From the NCBI RefSeq assembly GCF_001482385.1, contig NZ_CP013612.1, forward strand, positions 868,001-932,000: a stretch of 64,000 bases of DNA. The letters are read 5' to 3'. Below the pieces are notes generated by a model. The model ran no database searches. It saw only the letters and a program-made list of their open reading frames with translations, and had not been told where the DNA came from. Position 1 is the first letter of the stretch. The number at the start of each line of letters is the position of its first letter. The stretch is from Pseudoalteromonas rubra. GTDB taxonomy: Bacteria > Pseudomonadota > Gammaproteobacteria > Enterobacterales > Alteromonadaceae. Shown here piece by piece: positions 18,550 to 27,613 of this stretch. The position numbers and the translations under genes are program-made.

Positions 18550-18972
18550 ATTTTTATTAATTGATCGTTCAATAAAAATAAATTTTAAAGTGAATGGAGA
18601 GACAATTCAAGGTTGACAACTTGTAAATAACACTTTTGAGAAAATAGGAATCATATCTAACTAAATAATACATAAAGGCTTTATTGTGCATAAAACATCA
18701 ATGAAACTTTGTTTTAATTGTCTGTTATTGCAGCGCAAATCGAACACATTGTGGCGAACATAGGTCATTTATGCAGGGATTGGACCTTATTAACGAAATT
18801 CAGGTGCTTTTTTATTGAGCATTTTTACTCACTATTCCAACTCTATGGATTGTTGATATTTTCACCTCATCAACTGATGGCTGTCCTTGTGTTTCGGGTC
18901 ATTTATTACCGTTGTATGACCCTTTATTTGCTGCTAGGTTAAAAGCTGTCTGAGCAAAAGGAGATTAAAAAA
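18550..18972. other. Intergenic region between betI and the S41-like gene
   Basis: About 423 AT-rich bases between divergent genes. The betI-proximal end carries the BetI-like operator. The remainder holds no convincing gene: a 74-codon GTG-started frame near 18718-18942 is Phe/Leu-rich without a ribosome site. The rightward gene has a short AAAAGGAG site at about 18956-18963. Confidence 0.5.
18560..18573. promoter_or_regulatory. Probable BetI operator
   Basis: The near-perfect palindrome ATTGATCGTTCAAT lies 11 bases before the betI start codon, where a TetR-type autorepressor would act. It resembles BetI sites described in other gammaproteobacteria (ATTGAACGTTCAAT-like). The assignment rests on symmetry and position. 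Confidence 0.7.
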
Positions 18973-20778
18973 ATGATAAAAGTAAGGAACTTAGCTATTG
19001 CCTCTTTGGTTGCATCGGGGTTCAGCATGACACCCGTATTAATGGCACAAGAGGCTGTTCAGCCGCCACAGAGCAACGCACTTGCGCCACTACCAAAGTT
19101 GCAGCTTGACAGGGAATTACTCTGGGATGTGAAGCAATTCGTTAAATTGGCGAATAAAGTGAAGTTTTTTTACCCCAGCCAAGCCGTTGCGGACACCAAC
19201 TGGGATAAGTTTATTGCTGAAACTGTGGTGGCGATGAGCCAGGCTCATCCATATCGGAGACATACTCTGGGTTTGCAAAGGTTGCGTGACATTGCGCCAT
19301 TTATTCGTGCGCCATGGCAGCAACAGCCCACTTTATCTGGTGATACGCCCGCTGTGGCCTGGAAACAATCCGCTGCCAGAGCTTTTTATGCGTATCAGCG
19401 GACGCTCTCTTACCAAAAATACAGTGAAATCAAAGAGAGTGAGTTTTTACCGGAGCGTGATTTTGTGCGTGTCCGATATGGTTGGCACACGGTATTACTT
19501 CCTTTGGTTTTGTCTCAGGGTGCCAGTGAACAAGGCCAAAGTTACAGTGATTACCGTCACTGGAAGGTTGGCACGGACTTCGAGTCATTGCCAGTTTGTA
19601 TGTCGACCGTGGCGGGAATGTGGAGTGAAATTAATCACTACTGGCCCTATTTTGAACAAGTTGAGGTGAACTGGCAGCGCGCGCTTGGCCGTTTGCTAAA
19701 AGCTTGTGCGGCCGAGACAAAGTTTGAACGGGCAAAAGCCATCCAGCGCGAATTTAAAACCTTGCAGGACAACCATGTTGCGATTTACTTCCCCGATGGT
19801 TATCAGCCCAAGCTCAGCTACGAGTATCCGTTTAGAATCAGGCGAGTAGAAGGCAAGGCAATTGTTACTGGGATCAGTGAGTCCGAAAGCCAGTCGCTGG
19901 ATATTGGTGATGAGCTGATTGCGATTAATGGTGAGTCCTTTGAGAATCGGGTGGAGGAAAGGTCAAGTTGGCTTGCTCGTAGCGCGCATATCAGCATGTA
20001 CTCAGCAACTTTGCTGTTAAATTACACCGCGTCAAATGACCCAATCCATGCTGTGTTCAGAAAAGCAGATGGCTCAACCGTTGAGATTGAAGCCACACCT
20101 GTGCCGGTTGGCAAAGCAAACTATACGTCACATCATCCTGTCGTACCAAGAGAGTCTAATGTGGTAACAGACTTGGGTGAGGGCATGTGGCAACTCAATT
20201 TATATAACCTGACTCAGGCAAACCTTGAAGAAGTCAAATTGCAGCTGCAAAATGCGCGCGCTGTGGTACTCGATTTAAGAAATTATCCGAGGGACTTTCT
20301 AGCCTGGCATGAGGGCTTATCATGGTTTATTAAACAGCCTGTTACGAACAATACGCTCTTTGAATATTGGCAAAAAGGGCCCGCACGACGCGCTCATTAT
20401 CAGCTTCCTTTGCCATCGACGATTGAGGTCTCAACGGCCCCACTACATGTCCCTGTGATTGCTTTGTCATCAAAGACGGCACGTAGCCAAACTGAGTATG
20501 CACTGACCTTTGTCAAAGAAGCGGGCATACCTGTTCTGGGTGTGCCTACCTCTGGCATAAATGGCGATTATATGCCAGCCAGCTTTTTTAGTTCGGATCC
20601 AAACGGTGGCGTGACCTTACTTTATACTGGCTTGCGCGCAGATAATGCGGACGGTTCTCCTTTGATTGCGCGAGGTGTGCAACCTGATATTTATGTTGCC
20701 CGAACTCTGGATTCCATTATTGCCAATGAAGACAACCAGCGCTCGGCAGCAATTGCCCATCTAAAAGACCAGCTCTAA
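18973..20778 (+). CDS. Periplasmic S41-family (C-terminal processing-like) peptidase
   Basis: A 601-residue protein with a signal peptide (cleavage near VLMAQ-E, residue 26). After a long family-specific N-terminal half, a PDZ-like segment at about 280-340 reads ITGISESESQSLDIGDELIA then INGESF. The S41 core runs from about 390 to 590: AVVLDLRNYPRD, then LSSKTARSQTEYALTFVKEA, where the Ser before QTE aligns with the nucleophile of tail-specific proteases, and GVQPDIYV near the end. The catalytic Lys is not obvious by eye, so activity is uncertain. It is transcribed alone and ends at a strong terminator. Confidence 0.8.
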   Translation: MIKVRNLAIASLVASGFSMTPVLMAQEAVQPPQSNALAPLPKLQLDRELLWDVKQFVKLANKVKFFYPSQAVADTNWDKFIAETVVAMSQAHPYRRHTLGLQRLRDIAPFIRAPWQQQPTLSGDTPAVAWKQSAARAFYAYQRTLSYQKYSEIKESEFLPERDFVRVRYGWHTVLLPLVLSQGASEQGQSYSDYRHWKVGTDFESLPVCMSTVAGMWSEINHYWPYFEQVEVNWQRALGRLLKACAAETKFERAKAIQREFKTLQDNHVAIYFPDGYQPKLSYEYPFRIRRVEGKAIVTGISESESQSLDIGDELIAINGESFENRVEERSSWLARSAHISMYSATLLLNYTASNDPIHAVFRKADGSTVEIEATPVPVGKANYTSHHPVVPRESNVVTDLGEGMWQLNLYNLTQANLEEVKLQLQNARAVVLDLRNYPRDFLAWHEGLSWFIKQPVTNNTLFEYWQKGPARRAHYQLPLPSTIEVSTAPLHVPVIALSSKTARSQTEYALTFVKEAGIPVLGVPTSGINGDYMPASFFSSDPNGGVTLLYTGLRADNADGSPLIARGVQPDIYVARTLDSIIANEDNQRSAAIAHLKDQL

Positions 20779-20807
20779 CTAACGGCATTGAGTTTGATGT
20801 AAATAAC

Positions 20808-20833
20808 AAGCCAGCGACATAGCTGGCTTTTTT
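20808..20833 (+). terminator. Rho-independent terminator
   Basis: A perfect 8-bp stem, AAGCCAGC / GCTGGCTT, with a 6-base loop running into TTTTTT. It lies 30 bases after the S41-like gene. Confidence 0.9.
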
Positions 20834-21028
20834 ACTTCAAAGTACACCAGATTGTAGCCTGAGTACTTATTCAATGGGCTTATCTGATGAGCAAAAAGGA
20901 ATATGCTCACTGTGTCGTTATGACGGGATATTAAGTGGTACCCACGACTTTTTTGCACCTCTATTTCACTCAAAAGTCAAAATGCTTAGCTATACTTGCC
21001 GAAGATCTCTTTGTTAAGTAAGTGGTAC

Positions 21029-23089
21029 ATGGCCCGGTTAGTTATCTGTTTTTCTGCTTTGGTGATATTGCACAGCTCGCCTGCTGCGGCGCAGGAGTCG
21101 CAGGGATCTGTATTTACAATGTCGTTCGAAGAACTACTCGACCAGGATGTGACCGTTGCCGCGCGCAAAAGCGAATCTTGGCTGGCTTCATCCGGCACCG
21201 TTTATGTGATCAATCGCACAGACATCGAACGTTATGGCTGGCGAGATCTAAAGGAGATCCTCGCTTCGGTTCCCAATATGGACTACTTCTATCAATGGGC
21301 CTGGTTGCCCGGTGGGCAGAGGGGCTTTACGGGCAACATGTCAGGGACCTTGATGCTCATTGATGGTCGGGAAGTACAAAATCTACTGGCGAATGAAGCC
21401 TTTATTATGAACAACTTTCCGAGTGCCCGAATTGAGCGTGTCGAAATACTTCAGGGACCGAATTCTACGTTGTATGGGGGGAATGCAACACAAGGCGTGA
21501 TCAACGTAGTCACTCGTCTGGAAAGCGGTGTGAATGAGGTCTCTTTAGCTGCGGGTGAGGTGGGTACGCGCTTTGGCCATGGCGTGTTGCATTATCAGTA
21601 CGGAGACATTGAGCTAGCACTATCAGCCAGCTATTTTGAAAGCGATCTGGATTATCGTGAAATACGAGAATTTATTGTCGATGATGAAGCGTTCAGCCGT
21701 AACAGCAAAGATCCATTAAGAAACCACAACCCTGATGATTTTCGTAATCGCGAAAAAAATATCACCCTGGACAGTCGTCTGAACACCCCTTGGTTTTACT
21801 TTGGTAATAATCTTACCCGCACCACTAACGTCAGTGGTATTGAGGCCATCGCGTTTGATTATATTACGGGAGATGACGCTTATCGTGGCTACAGTAGCTA
21901 TTATCTGGGTAAGGATTTACAACCCTCTGCCAACTGGTCAGGTAATATCGAACTGAGTTACTTCAGGGAATACAAAGAGAAATACCGCCTGAGTGTCGAT
22001 AATACTGAACAGGCAAGTCGTTATGAAGCCTTGGTGTTATATACAGAGCGCGAAGATATCGGTCCGTCGGACAGAATTCGACTCAATACACAATGGACCT
22101 ATCAGGCCAGCGCCGATCAGGACTGGATACTGGGATATGATGGTTGGCGTACCAAAATTGGCCGTAAGATCAAATATCGGCAAACTGAAGACGGCGTTAA
22201 ACTGGTCACCCCAGACTCCTGGCCGACAGACAAAGAACGCTCTGATAAGCATGCGGTGTTTGGACAATATTCCAGGCTGTGGCACTTTGGCGAGCGCACG
22301 CTTAAGGTCAATGCCGGGCTCAGATATCACCGCCAGGATTACACCAATGCCAGCTGGTTGCCCCGGATAAGTATGGTCTATCAGCCAGACCCAGACCAGG
22401 CTCTCAAACTGACCTATGGCAAGGCGTTTCGTCCGCCAACGATTTTTGAATTCGATCTGGTGGTTGATGACGAGATTGAATCTCAAAGCATGCAGATGTA
22501 TGAGCTCAACTGGAGCAGCAAGTTCCGCTGGCGCGAGATTGAATTTGCCAATATTTCTGCCCTGTATAGTATGCAAGCGAAGAACTTTTATCAAAAAGTT
22601 CAAGACCCGAATACCCAGATCTGGCGTACTATAGTGGCAGGAGAACACAGAGTCTCAGGTTGGGAAAACCAATTGCGTTGGCAGGCCCGGCGCTGGAACG
22701 GACAACTAGCTCTGCGTTATGTCTCGCCAGATAAAACCCAGGTAGCAGCGCAAACCGTCAGATTGGATGTGCCCAGCTACAAGGTTAAGCTAGGGCTGGG
22801 TTATACCCTGGCTCAGCACTGGCAGGTCAGTGCATTTGTCGACCATTGGGATAAAGTTCTGACCGAAGCCAACCGCTTTCAACAAAGCGGCACTGAAGTT
22901 GTTACGATACCAGCCTGGACGACCTTAAATGTTAACCTGACCTATACACAAGGTGGGGGCATCTTGGGTTTGTATATCGAAAACCTGTTCGACAAAACCT
23001 ATTATCATGGCAATGCTCGGGGTGTCTCTCCTGTGAAGTATATTCAGGCGCCCCGAAATTTGCGCCTGAGCTGGTCATATCGATTCTAG
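21029..23089 (+). CDS. TonB-dependent outer-membrane receptor
   Basis: About 686 residues. The signal peptide MARLVICFSALVILH ends near PAAAQ, so the ATG at 21029 is preferred over a TTG 11 codons upstream. A plug domain (about 35-165) has VTVAARKSESWL, GTVYVINRTDIERYGWRDLK, LMLIDGREV and RIERVEILQGPNSTLYGGNA. The 22-strand barrel follows and ends with the C-terminal aromatic strand LRLSWSYRF. The plug resembles colicin-I/vitamin-type receptors more than siderophore ones. There is no Fur box or substrate gene next to it, so the ligand is unknown. Its 3' end touches a pseudogene stub on the other strand. Confidence 0.92.
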   Translation: MARLVICFSALVILHSSPAAAQESQGSVFTMSFEELLDQDVTVAARKSESWLASSGTVYVINRTDIERYGWRDLKEILASVPNMDYFYQWAWLPGGQRGFTGNMSGTLMLIDGREVQNLLANEAFIMNNFPSARIERVEILQGPNSTLYGGNATQGVINVVTRLESGVNEVSLAAGEVGTRFGHGVLHYQYGDIELALSASYFESDLDYREIREFIVDDEAFSRNSKDPLRNHNPDDFRNREKNITLDSRLNTPWFYFGNNLTRTTNVSGIEAIAFDYITGDDAYRGYSSYYLGKDLQPSANWSGNIELSYFREYKEKYRLSVDNTEQASRYEALVLYTEREDIGPSDRIRLNTQWTYQASADQDWILGYDGWRTKIGRKIKYRQTEDGVKLVTPDSWPTDKERSDKHAVFGQYSRLWHFGERTLKVNAGLRYHRQDYTNASWLPRISMVYQPDPDQALKLTYGKAFRPPTIFEFDLVVDDEIESQSMQMYELNWSSKFRWREIEFANISALYSMQAKNFYQKVQDPNTQIWRTIVAGEHRVSGWENQLRWQARRWNGQLALRYVSPDKTQVAAQTVRLDVPSYKVKLGLGYTLAQHWQVSAFVDHWDKVLTEANRFQQSGTEVVTIPAWTTLNVNLTYTQGGGILGLYIENLFDKTYYHGNARGVSPVKYIQAPRNLRLSWSYRF

Positions 23090-23235
23090 TGAGTGACGAA
23101 GCCACCGTTGACGCATAAAGTCTGGCCGGTTATCCAGCGTGCTTCTTCACTGGCCAGAAAATCAATCATGGGCACCACGTCTTCGATCTTACCCAGACGA
23201 TTCAGGACACTGGCTGTAAAGTGGGCGAAATGAAT
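23086..23235 (-). pseudogene. C-terminal stub of a short-chain dehydrogenase (SDR)
   Basis: The last about 45 codons of an SDR-family oxidoreductase remain: LNRLGKIEDVVPMIDFLASE then ARWITGQTLCVNGGFVTH and a stop. This is the classic SDR C-terminus (R-x-G-x-x-E-D-V then WITGQ...VxGG). The Rossmann fold, the Ser-Tyr-Lys catalytic centre and the start are absent. It is the left half of a deleted divergent SDR/LysR pair. The stop codon overlaps the end of the TonB receptor by four bases. Confidence 0.85.
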
Positions 23236-23247
23236 GACCCTTCGATG

Positions 23248-23588
23248 CATGAGCGATGTCAGTTTGTGTTTTATTCGCGCGCTCAGGGCAGCGCTCATGT
23301 GAAAGTTCTGCAAGGCACAAAAGTAACCCAAGTCAAAGTGTCAGGGGGGGTTACAGTGAACAATGTATCTGCTGTCAGGCAGCTTGTACTGGTAGGCAAG
23401 GGGGGCATTTGGGACCAAGGTGGGCATTCAAAGAAGCGCTGAACAGTGGCAAGCTGGTGGCCTTGTTACCCGATTATCAGCTCGGGGGGGGTCCTTTCCA
23501 TGCTGTTTATCGACCCGGAGGGTATGTCCCGCCCAAGATCCGATGTTTTATTGATCTGATGGGTGAGCATTGTAAGCGTGCGCTTTAA
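23248..23588 (+). pseudogene. C-terminal stub of a LysR-family regulator, frameshifted
   Basis: Two frames together give the last third of a LysR substrate-binding domain. The first carries HERCQFVFYSRA and then VKVSGGVTVNNVSAVRQLVL; after a shift near 23405-23430 the next frame carries NSGKLVALLPDYQLGGGPFH, then AVYRPGGYVPPKIRCFIDLM and a stop. Both match the usual LysR pattern (vxGxxxvNNxxAxRxxxLxGxG, then LxxGxLvxlLPDY, then Yxp.KvRxFID). The HTH half is gone. Its missing 5' end abuts the missing 5' end of the SDR stub. Confidence 0.8.
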
Positions 23589-23719
23589 ACGCTGAACGAA
23601 AAAACAGCCACCGCAGCAACCTTCCCAAGCTGGTCAGCAATATTCTTCATTTTATTCTGTCAGATATTTGGTGTTTAATGATTGACCAACACCACGATAA
23701 GGAGCATTTGGTTGCTATT

Positions 23720-24325
23720 ATGAGTCATCTTCAGCTTTACTATTTTCCACTGTCCGGGCACAGCCATAAAGTGCTCACACTTGCGTCAATGCTGGATCTG
23801 AGCATAGAGACTGTGACCGTTGATATTAAATCCGGTGAACACTTGTCTGAGTCGTTTGTCCACCTCAATCCGGCTGCCAAGATACCTGTTTTGGTTGATG
23901 GGGACACGGTTATCACCGACTCTCACGCCATTTTGTTTTATCTTGCCCGGCAATATGATCCTGCAAGAGTCTGGTATCCAACTGACCTGACTACTCAGGT
24001 TGAGATCCAGCGATGGTTTGCCCTGTCTGCCGGTGAGTTGTGTAACGGTCCCGTGGCACTACGCGGGATCCGGGTGCTTGGGAAGCCCGGCAATGAGGCG
24101 CATGCGATGCAGCAGACGCTGAGGTTATTTTCACTGTTAAGCACTCAGCTTGAGCAAAGCCCCTGGCTTGCCGGAGTGACCCCAACTTTGGCTGACATTG
24201 CCTTGTACAGTTATACTGCACTGATTGCCAGGCTTGAGCCGAGCTTACGTGATTTTCCGCGCGTACTTGACTGGCTGGCGCGCTTTGAGCAGTTACCCGG
24301 ATACCGGGCACTGCCTGCAAAATAA
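23720..24325 (+). CDS. Glutathione S-transferase family protein
   Basis: About 201 residues from the ATG that begins MSHLQLYYFPLSGHSHKV. The N-terminal thioredoxin-like half has PAAKIPVLVDGDTVITDSHA, with the cis-Pro and the glutathione-contacting DSHAILFYL; the helical half contains TPTLADIALYSY. The active-site Ser position lies in PLSGHSHK. The substrate is unknown. The start is uncertain: the ATG at 23678 opens the frame earlier, and AAGGAG at 23699-23704 is too far from 23720 but close to an in-frame TTG at 23708. It lies just after the SDR/LysR stubs and may belong to the same former neighbourhood. Confidence 0.85.
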   Translation: MSHLQLYYFPLSGHSHKVLTLASMLDLSIETVTVDIKSGEHLSESFVHLNPAAKIPVLVDGDTVITDSHAILFYLARQYDPARVWYPTDLTTQVEIQRWFALSAGELCNGPVALRGIRVLGKPGNEAHAMQQTLRLFSLLSTQLEQSPWLAGVTPTLADIALYSYTALIARLEPSLRDFPRVLDWLARFEQLPGYRALPAK

Positions 24326-24371
24326 TCATAGCTTTGGTTAAGATACACTGCTAATTTCGTCAATGTGCCAG

Positions 24372-26618
24372 TCACAGAGAGTGGCGCGTTGGCGCAACAC
24401 CTGACAGCAACCAGGCTTGTCTTGCGGTCGCTGCGCCAAATTCAATCAGCCCTGTGTTCCGCAGCGCGATATGCTGATAACCCAACTCAGTCAGGCTCAG
24501 CTGCAGATAGTAAGCAAAAAAGCGCATATAAAAGTGTTGTGATCCCATATTATCGAATAAATGATAAATGGCTTGCAGTACTTCAGGGTCGCCATTGAGC
24601 GTGTCGTGTCCATTCAGCTTGTGCATGCCTGCTATCAGATTGTCCAGATCTGCTTTTATATTTGGGTGCATTTGCATTACTCGGCCAAGCGTCGGACCTG
24701 ATTTGCTGCGCCAGTCTCGTTCTTTATGCGCGCTGTCATATTGTCTGAGCTGTTTCAAACGTGTGGTTGCAAGTTCAATCAGGGTAGCGGCGTCTGGCTC
24801 GTCGGCACTGAGATAGTGTGCAAAGGCTGGTGCATAAAAAGCGCTTCTTAATAATGGATTGGCCCGACAGTTAGGCATCTGAAGGTGACGAGGCAAAGCG
24901 GCTGCCAGTGCCTTGGACAATAGGGTCGAGTCCGCATTTGCCAGTGTTGGCAACAAGTTACGAAATACATCATGAGGTATGGTGAGTGTCAGTGTGACCT
25001 GAATATCTGTCTGCGCTTTGAGCTTGTGATAGAGTTGCCCGGCAAGAGTATCGACTTCACCGGGTTGAATGAGTCCCCAGATCGCTAACTCATCAGCTAG
25101 CTGGCAGGCAGCTTGTTCGCTAAGGCTGTCCTGATATGTGCTATGTGCCAGGGTCTGCGTTAGATCAAAGTCCTGCATTGACACCATAACCGGGGCTTTA
25201 AAGGTTGGCATAGCCGCTTCAAAGTCGATATAAAACTGGCGTTTCTCTTCGCCCGTCTGGTCCTGATAACATCGCAGGCCTTGCCCGGACAGCTTGACTT
25301 CACCATGAATATTTTCCTGGGTGATAACCTGAAACTTGGTATCTTCACGGCTCATCATCTGCCAGGAAAAGACGTTGAAGCGGAAACCCCTGGTGTGATG
25401 TTGCTGTGTTATTCGCTGATTGAAAAACTGCTCAACATTCACCTGTTTCAGGTGTGTGTCCAGTTGACTCATCAGTGTGCCGGCGACTGTGGCTTCATGC
25501 AATGCCGGTGTGAGTGCGTCGTCGCACACTGTCAGGTGCAAAAGTGCCTGATGCATCTGCACGCGATGGTAATGGTAGTAGAAGCTTAGCTCAACACCTG
25601 ATTGAGCGGCTGTGCAGATAGAGGTTTCCAGGCTCTGCTGAATTTCCTTGATGCGCGGTTTTAGTTCTTCGAGTTTGTCCAGCCCCAATCGTTTTAAGAG
25701 CGCTGTCGCAATGGGGAGTAGTTGATCTGGCAGTGCATTTGGAGGCAAGTGGGCTGTCAGTGCCTCAATCTCTTCCTCGGAGCGCTGAAAGATAGCCTCT
25801 ACCATGGCCGTGTATGCGACCTGAAATGCCTCTCGGTTACTCAGTTTTGCAGTAATATTGGCATTTACTGTGCCTTGTGTGCTGTTTGAGGTCGACTTGA
25901 CATAGCTAAGGTAAAGTATACGGGGTGTGTCGACAGGCCGGGCAAATATAACCTGATAACCTCCCTCAATGGAGACCTCAAGGTCGGCGTTCAGACTGGC
26001 ATTGAACGACAGATCCAGTAGCTCTCCTTGTGCAAGCCAGCGGCTGAACAGATGAAAGTTTCGACATAGCAACTCACTCCATTTTATGGAAGTATGGACC
26101 GTTAATGTACCCTGCGTATCAAGCGCGAGAGACTCGCCGGGCTTGAGCGCTTTGACGTCCTCGCAGGAATAAATGCAAGGCAGGGTGGTCAATTGCGTTG
26201 CGAGTGTGTCCGCGATGACGTTACCGGGGTGGGCGCTCAGGCAAGCTGTTAGTTGCATATGCGCACTGGCCTGGCCCGATATCTTATTTGCTTGCTGGCG
26301 GGCTTGTATCGTGGTGCCGCTAAGTGATGCTGACAGTTCATAATTGAGCCAGCAGGTTTGGGGCTCAGCGTTGGTTTGGGTCGTTGAGTACGTAGTCTGA
26401 GAGGTTGCCTGACTTGCCGGTGTTTGACTGTGCTCCGGGTGATCCAGCAGCGTCACGGTCAGTGCACCACTTGCAATGGCATGCCCACCCGGCACATCAA
26501 AGGTTGTGCTGTCGGTGAGCTGGTTGTGCAGCAAACGAGCGGGCCCGGTGTAGTCATTAAATGGATGGCTCAGGCGCTGTAATAGTTGTGATTGATTGTA
26601 TTGCACATGTATTGGCAT
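24372..26618 (-). CDS. Large hypothetical protein, 748 residues
   Basis: I do not recognise this protein. It has no signal peptide and no membrane helix, so it is probably cytoplasmic. The N-terminal half is rich in Thr, Gln and Leu with beta-like repeats (SGALTVTLLDHPEHSQ; LNYELSASLSGTTIQ), giving an alternating-strand look. The middle (about 260-340) is helical and charged. The C-terminal third is helical with conserved-looking HPNIKADLDNLIAGMHKL and SQHFYMRFFAYYLQLSLTEL. Few Lys and many Gln/His/Leu suggest low-complexity drift. It sits 111 bases from pirin on the same strand but has its own gap. Confidence 0.75.
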   Translation of the reverse strand: MPIHVQYNQSQLLQRLSHPFNDYTGPARLLHNQLTDSTTFDVPGGHAIASGALTVTLLDHPEHSQTPASQATSQTTYSTTQTNAEPQTCWLNYELSASLSGTTIQARQQANKISGQASAHMQLTACLSAHPGNVIADTLATQLTTLPCIYSCEDVKALKPGESLALDTQGTLTVHTSIKWSELLCRNFHLFSRWLAQGELLDLSFNASLNADLEVSIEGGYQVIFARPVDTPRILYLSYVKSTSNSTQGTVNANITAKLSNREAFQVAYTAMVEAIFQRSEEEIEALTAHLPPNALPDQLLPIATALLKRLGLDKLEELKPRIKEIQQSLETSICTAAQSGVELSFYYHYHRVQMHQALLHLTVCDDALTPALHEATVAGTLMSQLDTHLKQVNVEQFFNQRITQQHHTRGFRFNVFSWQMMSREDTKFQVITQENIHGEVKLSGQGLRCYQDQTGEEKRQFYIDFEAAMPTFKAPVMVSMQDFDLTQTLAHSTYQDSLSEQAACQLADELAIWGLIQPGEVDTLAGQLYHKLKAQTDIQVTLTLTIPHDVFRNLLPTLANADSTLLSKALAAALPRHLQMPNCRANPLLRSAFYAPAFAHYLSADEPDAATLIELATTRLKQLRQYDSAHKERDWRSKSGPTLGRVMQMHPNIKADLDNLIAGMHKLNGHDTLNGDPEVLQAIYHLFDNMGSQHFYMRFFAYYLQLSLTELGYQHIALRNTGLIEFGAATARQAWLLSGVAPTRHSL

Positions 26619-26729
26619 GCCTTACTCCCTCAAGATAAGAAACAATGCTGGTAGTGAGTATTTACATTGTTTTGTTGGTGCTTTAGGTGCAAGCTTCCTA
26701 CCCTAAGGGATCATGCTCAAGAGCGCAAC

Positions 26730-27422
26730 TCAACCCGGTGGTAATTCAAACCACAGCGCCTCAAGTGGGGCTGTTGCAGTTAGCTCAATAGACTCTTCTT
26801 CTGTGAGACTCGCTGCATCACCTGCACTAAGGTGTGTTTGCAAGGTTTGAGCCGCGCCTTTAATGAGGTGCAGGTAGCCCCAGCGCCCTGGTGCGTTCAG
26901 GATTACAGTCTCACCAGCAGATAACTTCAAACGATAGAGCCTGGCATCCTGATGAATGACCAGTGAATCGCTCTGTCCGTCCGGGGTCACAAGTGGCGTA
27001 AGGGCCCCTTTTTGGTGAATCGTAGCTTGTGCGTAGCTGGGGTTGAGCCCTTTTTTGCCAGGTCGGATCCAGATCTGTAAAAAGCGGGTTGGCTCAGTCG
27101 CAAAATAGTTGTACTCGGAATGGGTGATCCCGGTACCGGCGCTCATCAGCTGAATATCTCCGGCCGGAATAACGTGATGATTGCCCTTACTGTCTTTGTG
27201 TTCCAGCGCACCTTGCATCACATAAGAAATGATCTCCATATCCCGGTGGCCATGGATATCGAATCCCATACCCGGGGCCACTGTATCGTCATTGATAACG
27301 CGTAACATGGAAAACCCCATATGTTTTGGGTCGTAGTAATGACCAAATGAAAAAGTATGCAGGCTTTTCAGCCAGCCCAGGTTTACCTGACCCCGCTCTG
27401 AGCCACGACGAAGTAATGGCAT
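26730..27422 (-). CDS. Pirin family protein (cupin)
   Basis: About 230 residues from the ATG at 27422, which has AGGAG ten bases upstream; a frame opens earlier but lacks support. The bicupin shows the pirin signature: HTFSFGHYYDPKHMGFSMLR, DIHGHRDMEIISYVMQGALE with the metal-binding His pair and Glu, and QLMSAGTGITHSEYN with the fourth ligand. YhaK/YhhW-like pirins hold Fe or Cu and some have quercetinase activity; the cellular role here is unknown. It diverges from the gene at 27614. Confidence 0.92.
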   Translation of the reverse strand: MPLLRRGSERGQVNLGWLKSLHTFSFGHYYDPKHMGFSMLRVINDDTVAPGMGFDIHGHRDMEIISYVMQGALEHKDSKGNHHVIPAGDIQLMSAGTGITHSEYNYFATEPTRFLQIWIRPGKKGLNPSYAQATIHQKGALTPLVTPDGQSDSLVIHQDARLYRLKLSAGETVILNAPGRWGYLHLIKGAAQTLQTHLSAGDAASLTEEESIELTATAPLEALWFELPPG

Positions 27423-27613
27423 AATGATGACGCTCCTAAACTGTGATAGCCCCACTTTACGGATTCTGTATAGAGAACGAAATGTGCGAATATCGTATTT
27501 ATCATTCTGTAAAAAAGAATGGTTGTGTGCCTTTGCAGAGCACGCGCTTTTACGCCTGTATGCTAGAGTTATACAGTCGAAAGTAGATTGCTAATCCAGT
27601 TTCAGGGAGTGTT

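Noticed and set aside
18718..18942. 74-codon frame between betI and the S41-like gene
   Set aside because: No ribosome site, GTG start, Phe/Leu/Tyr-rich composition typical of AT-rich non-coding DNA.
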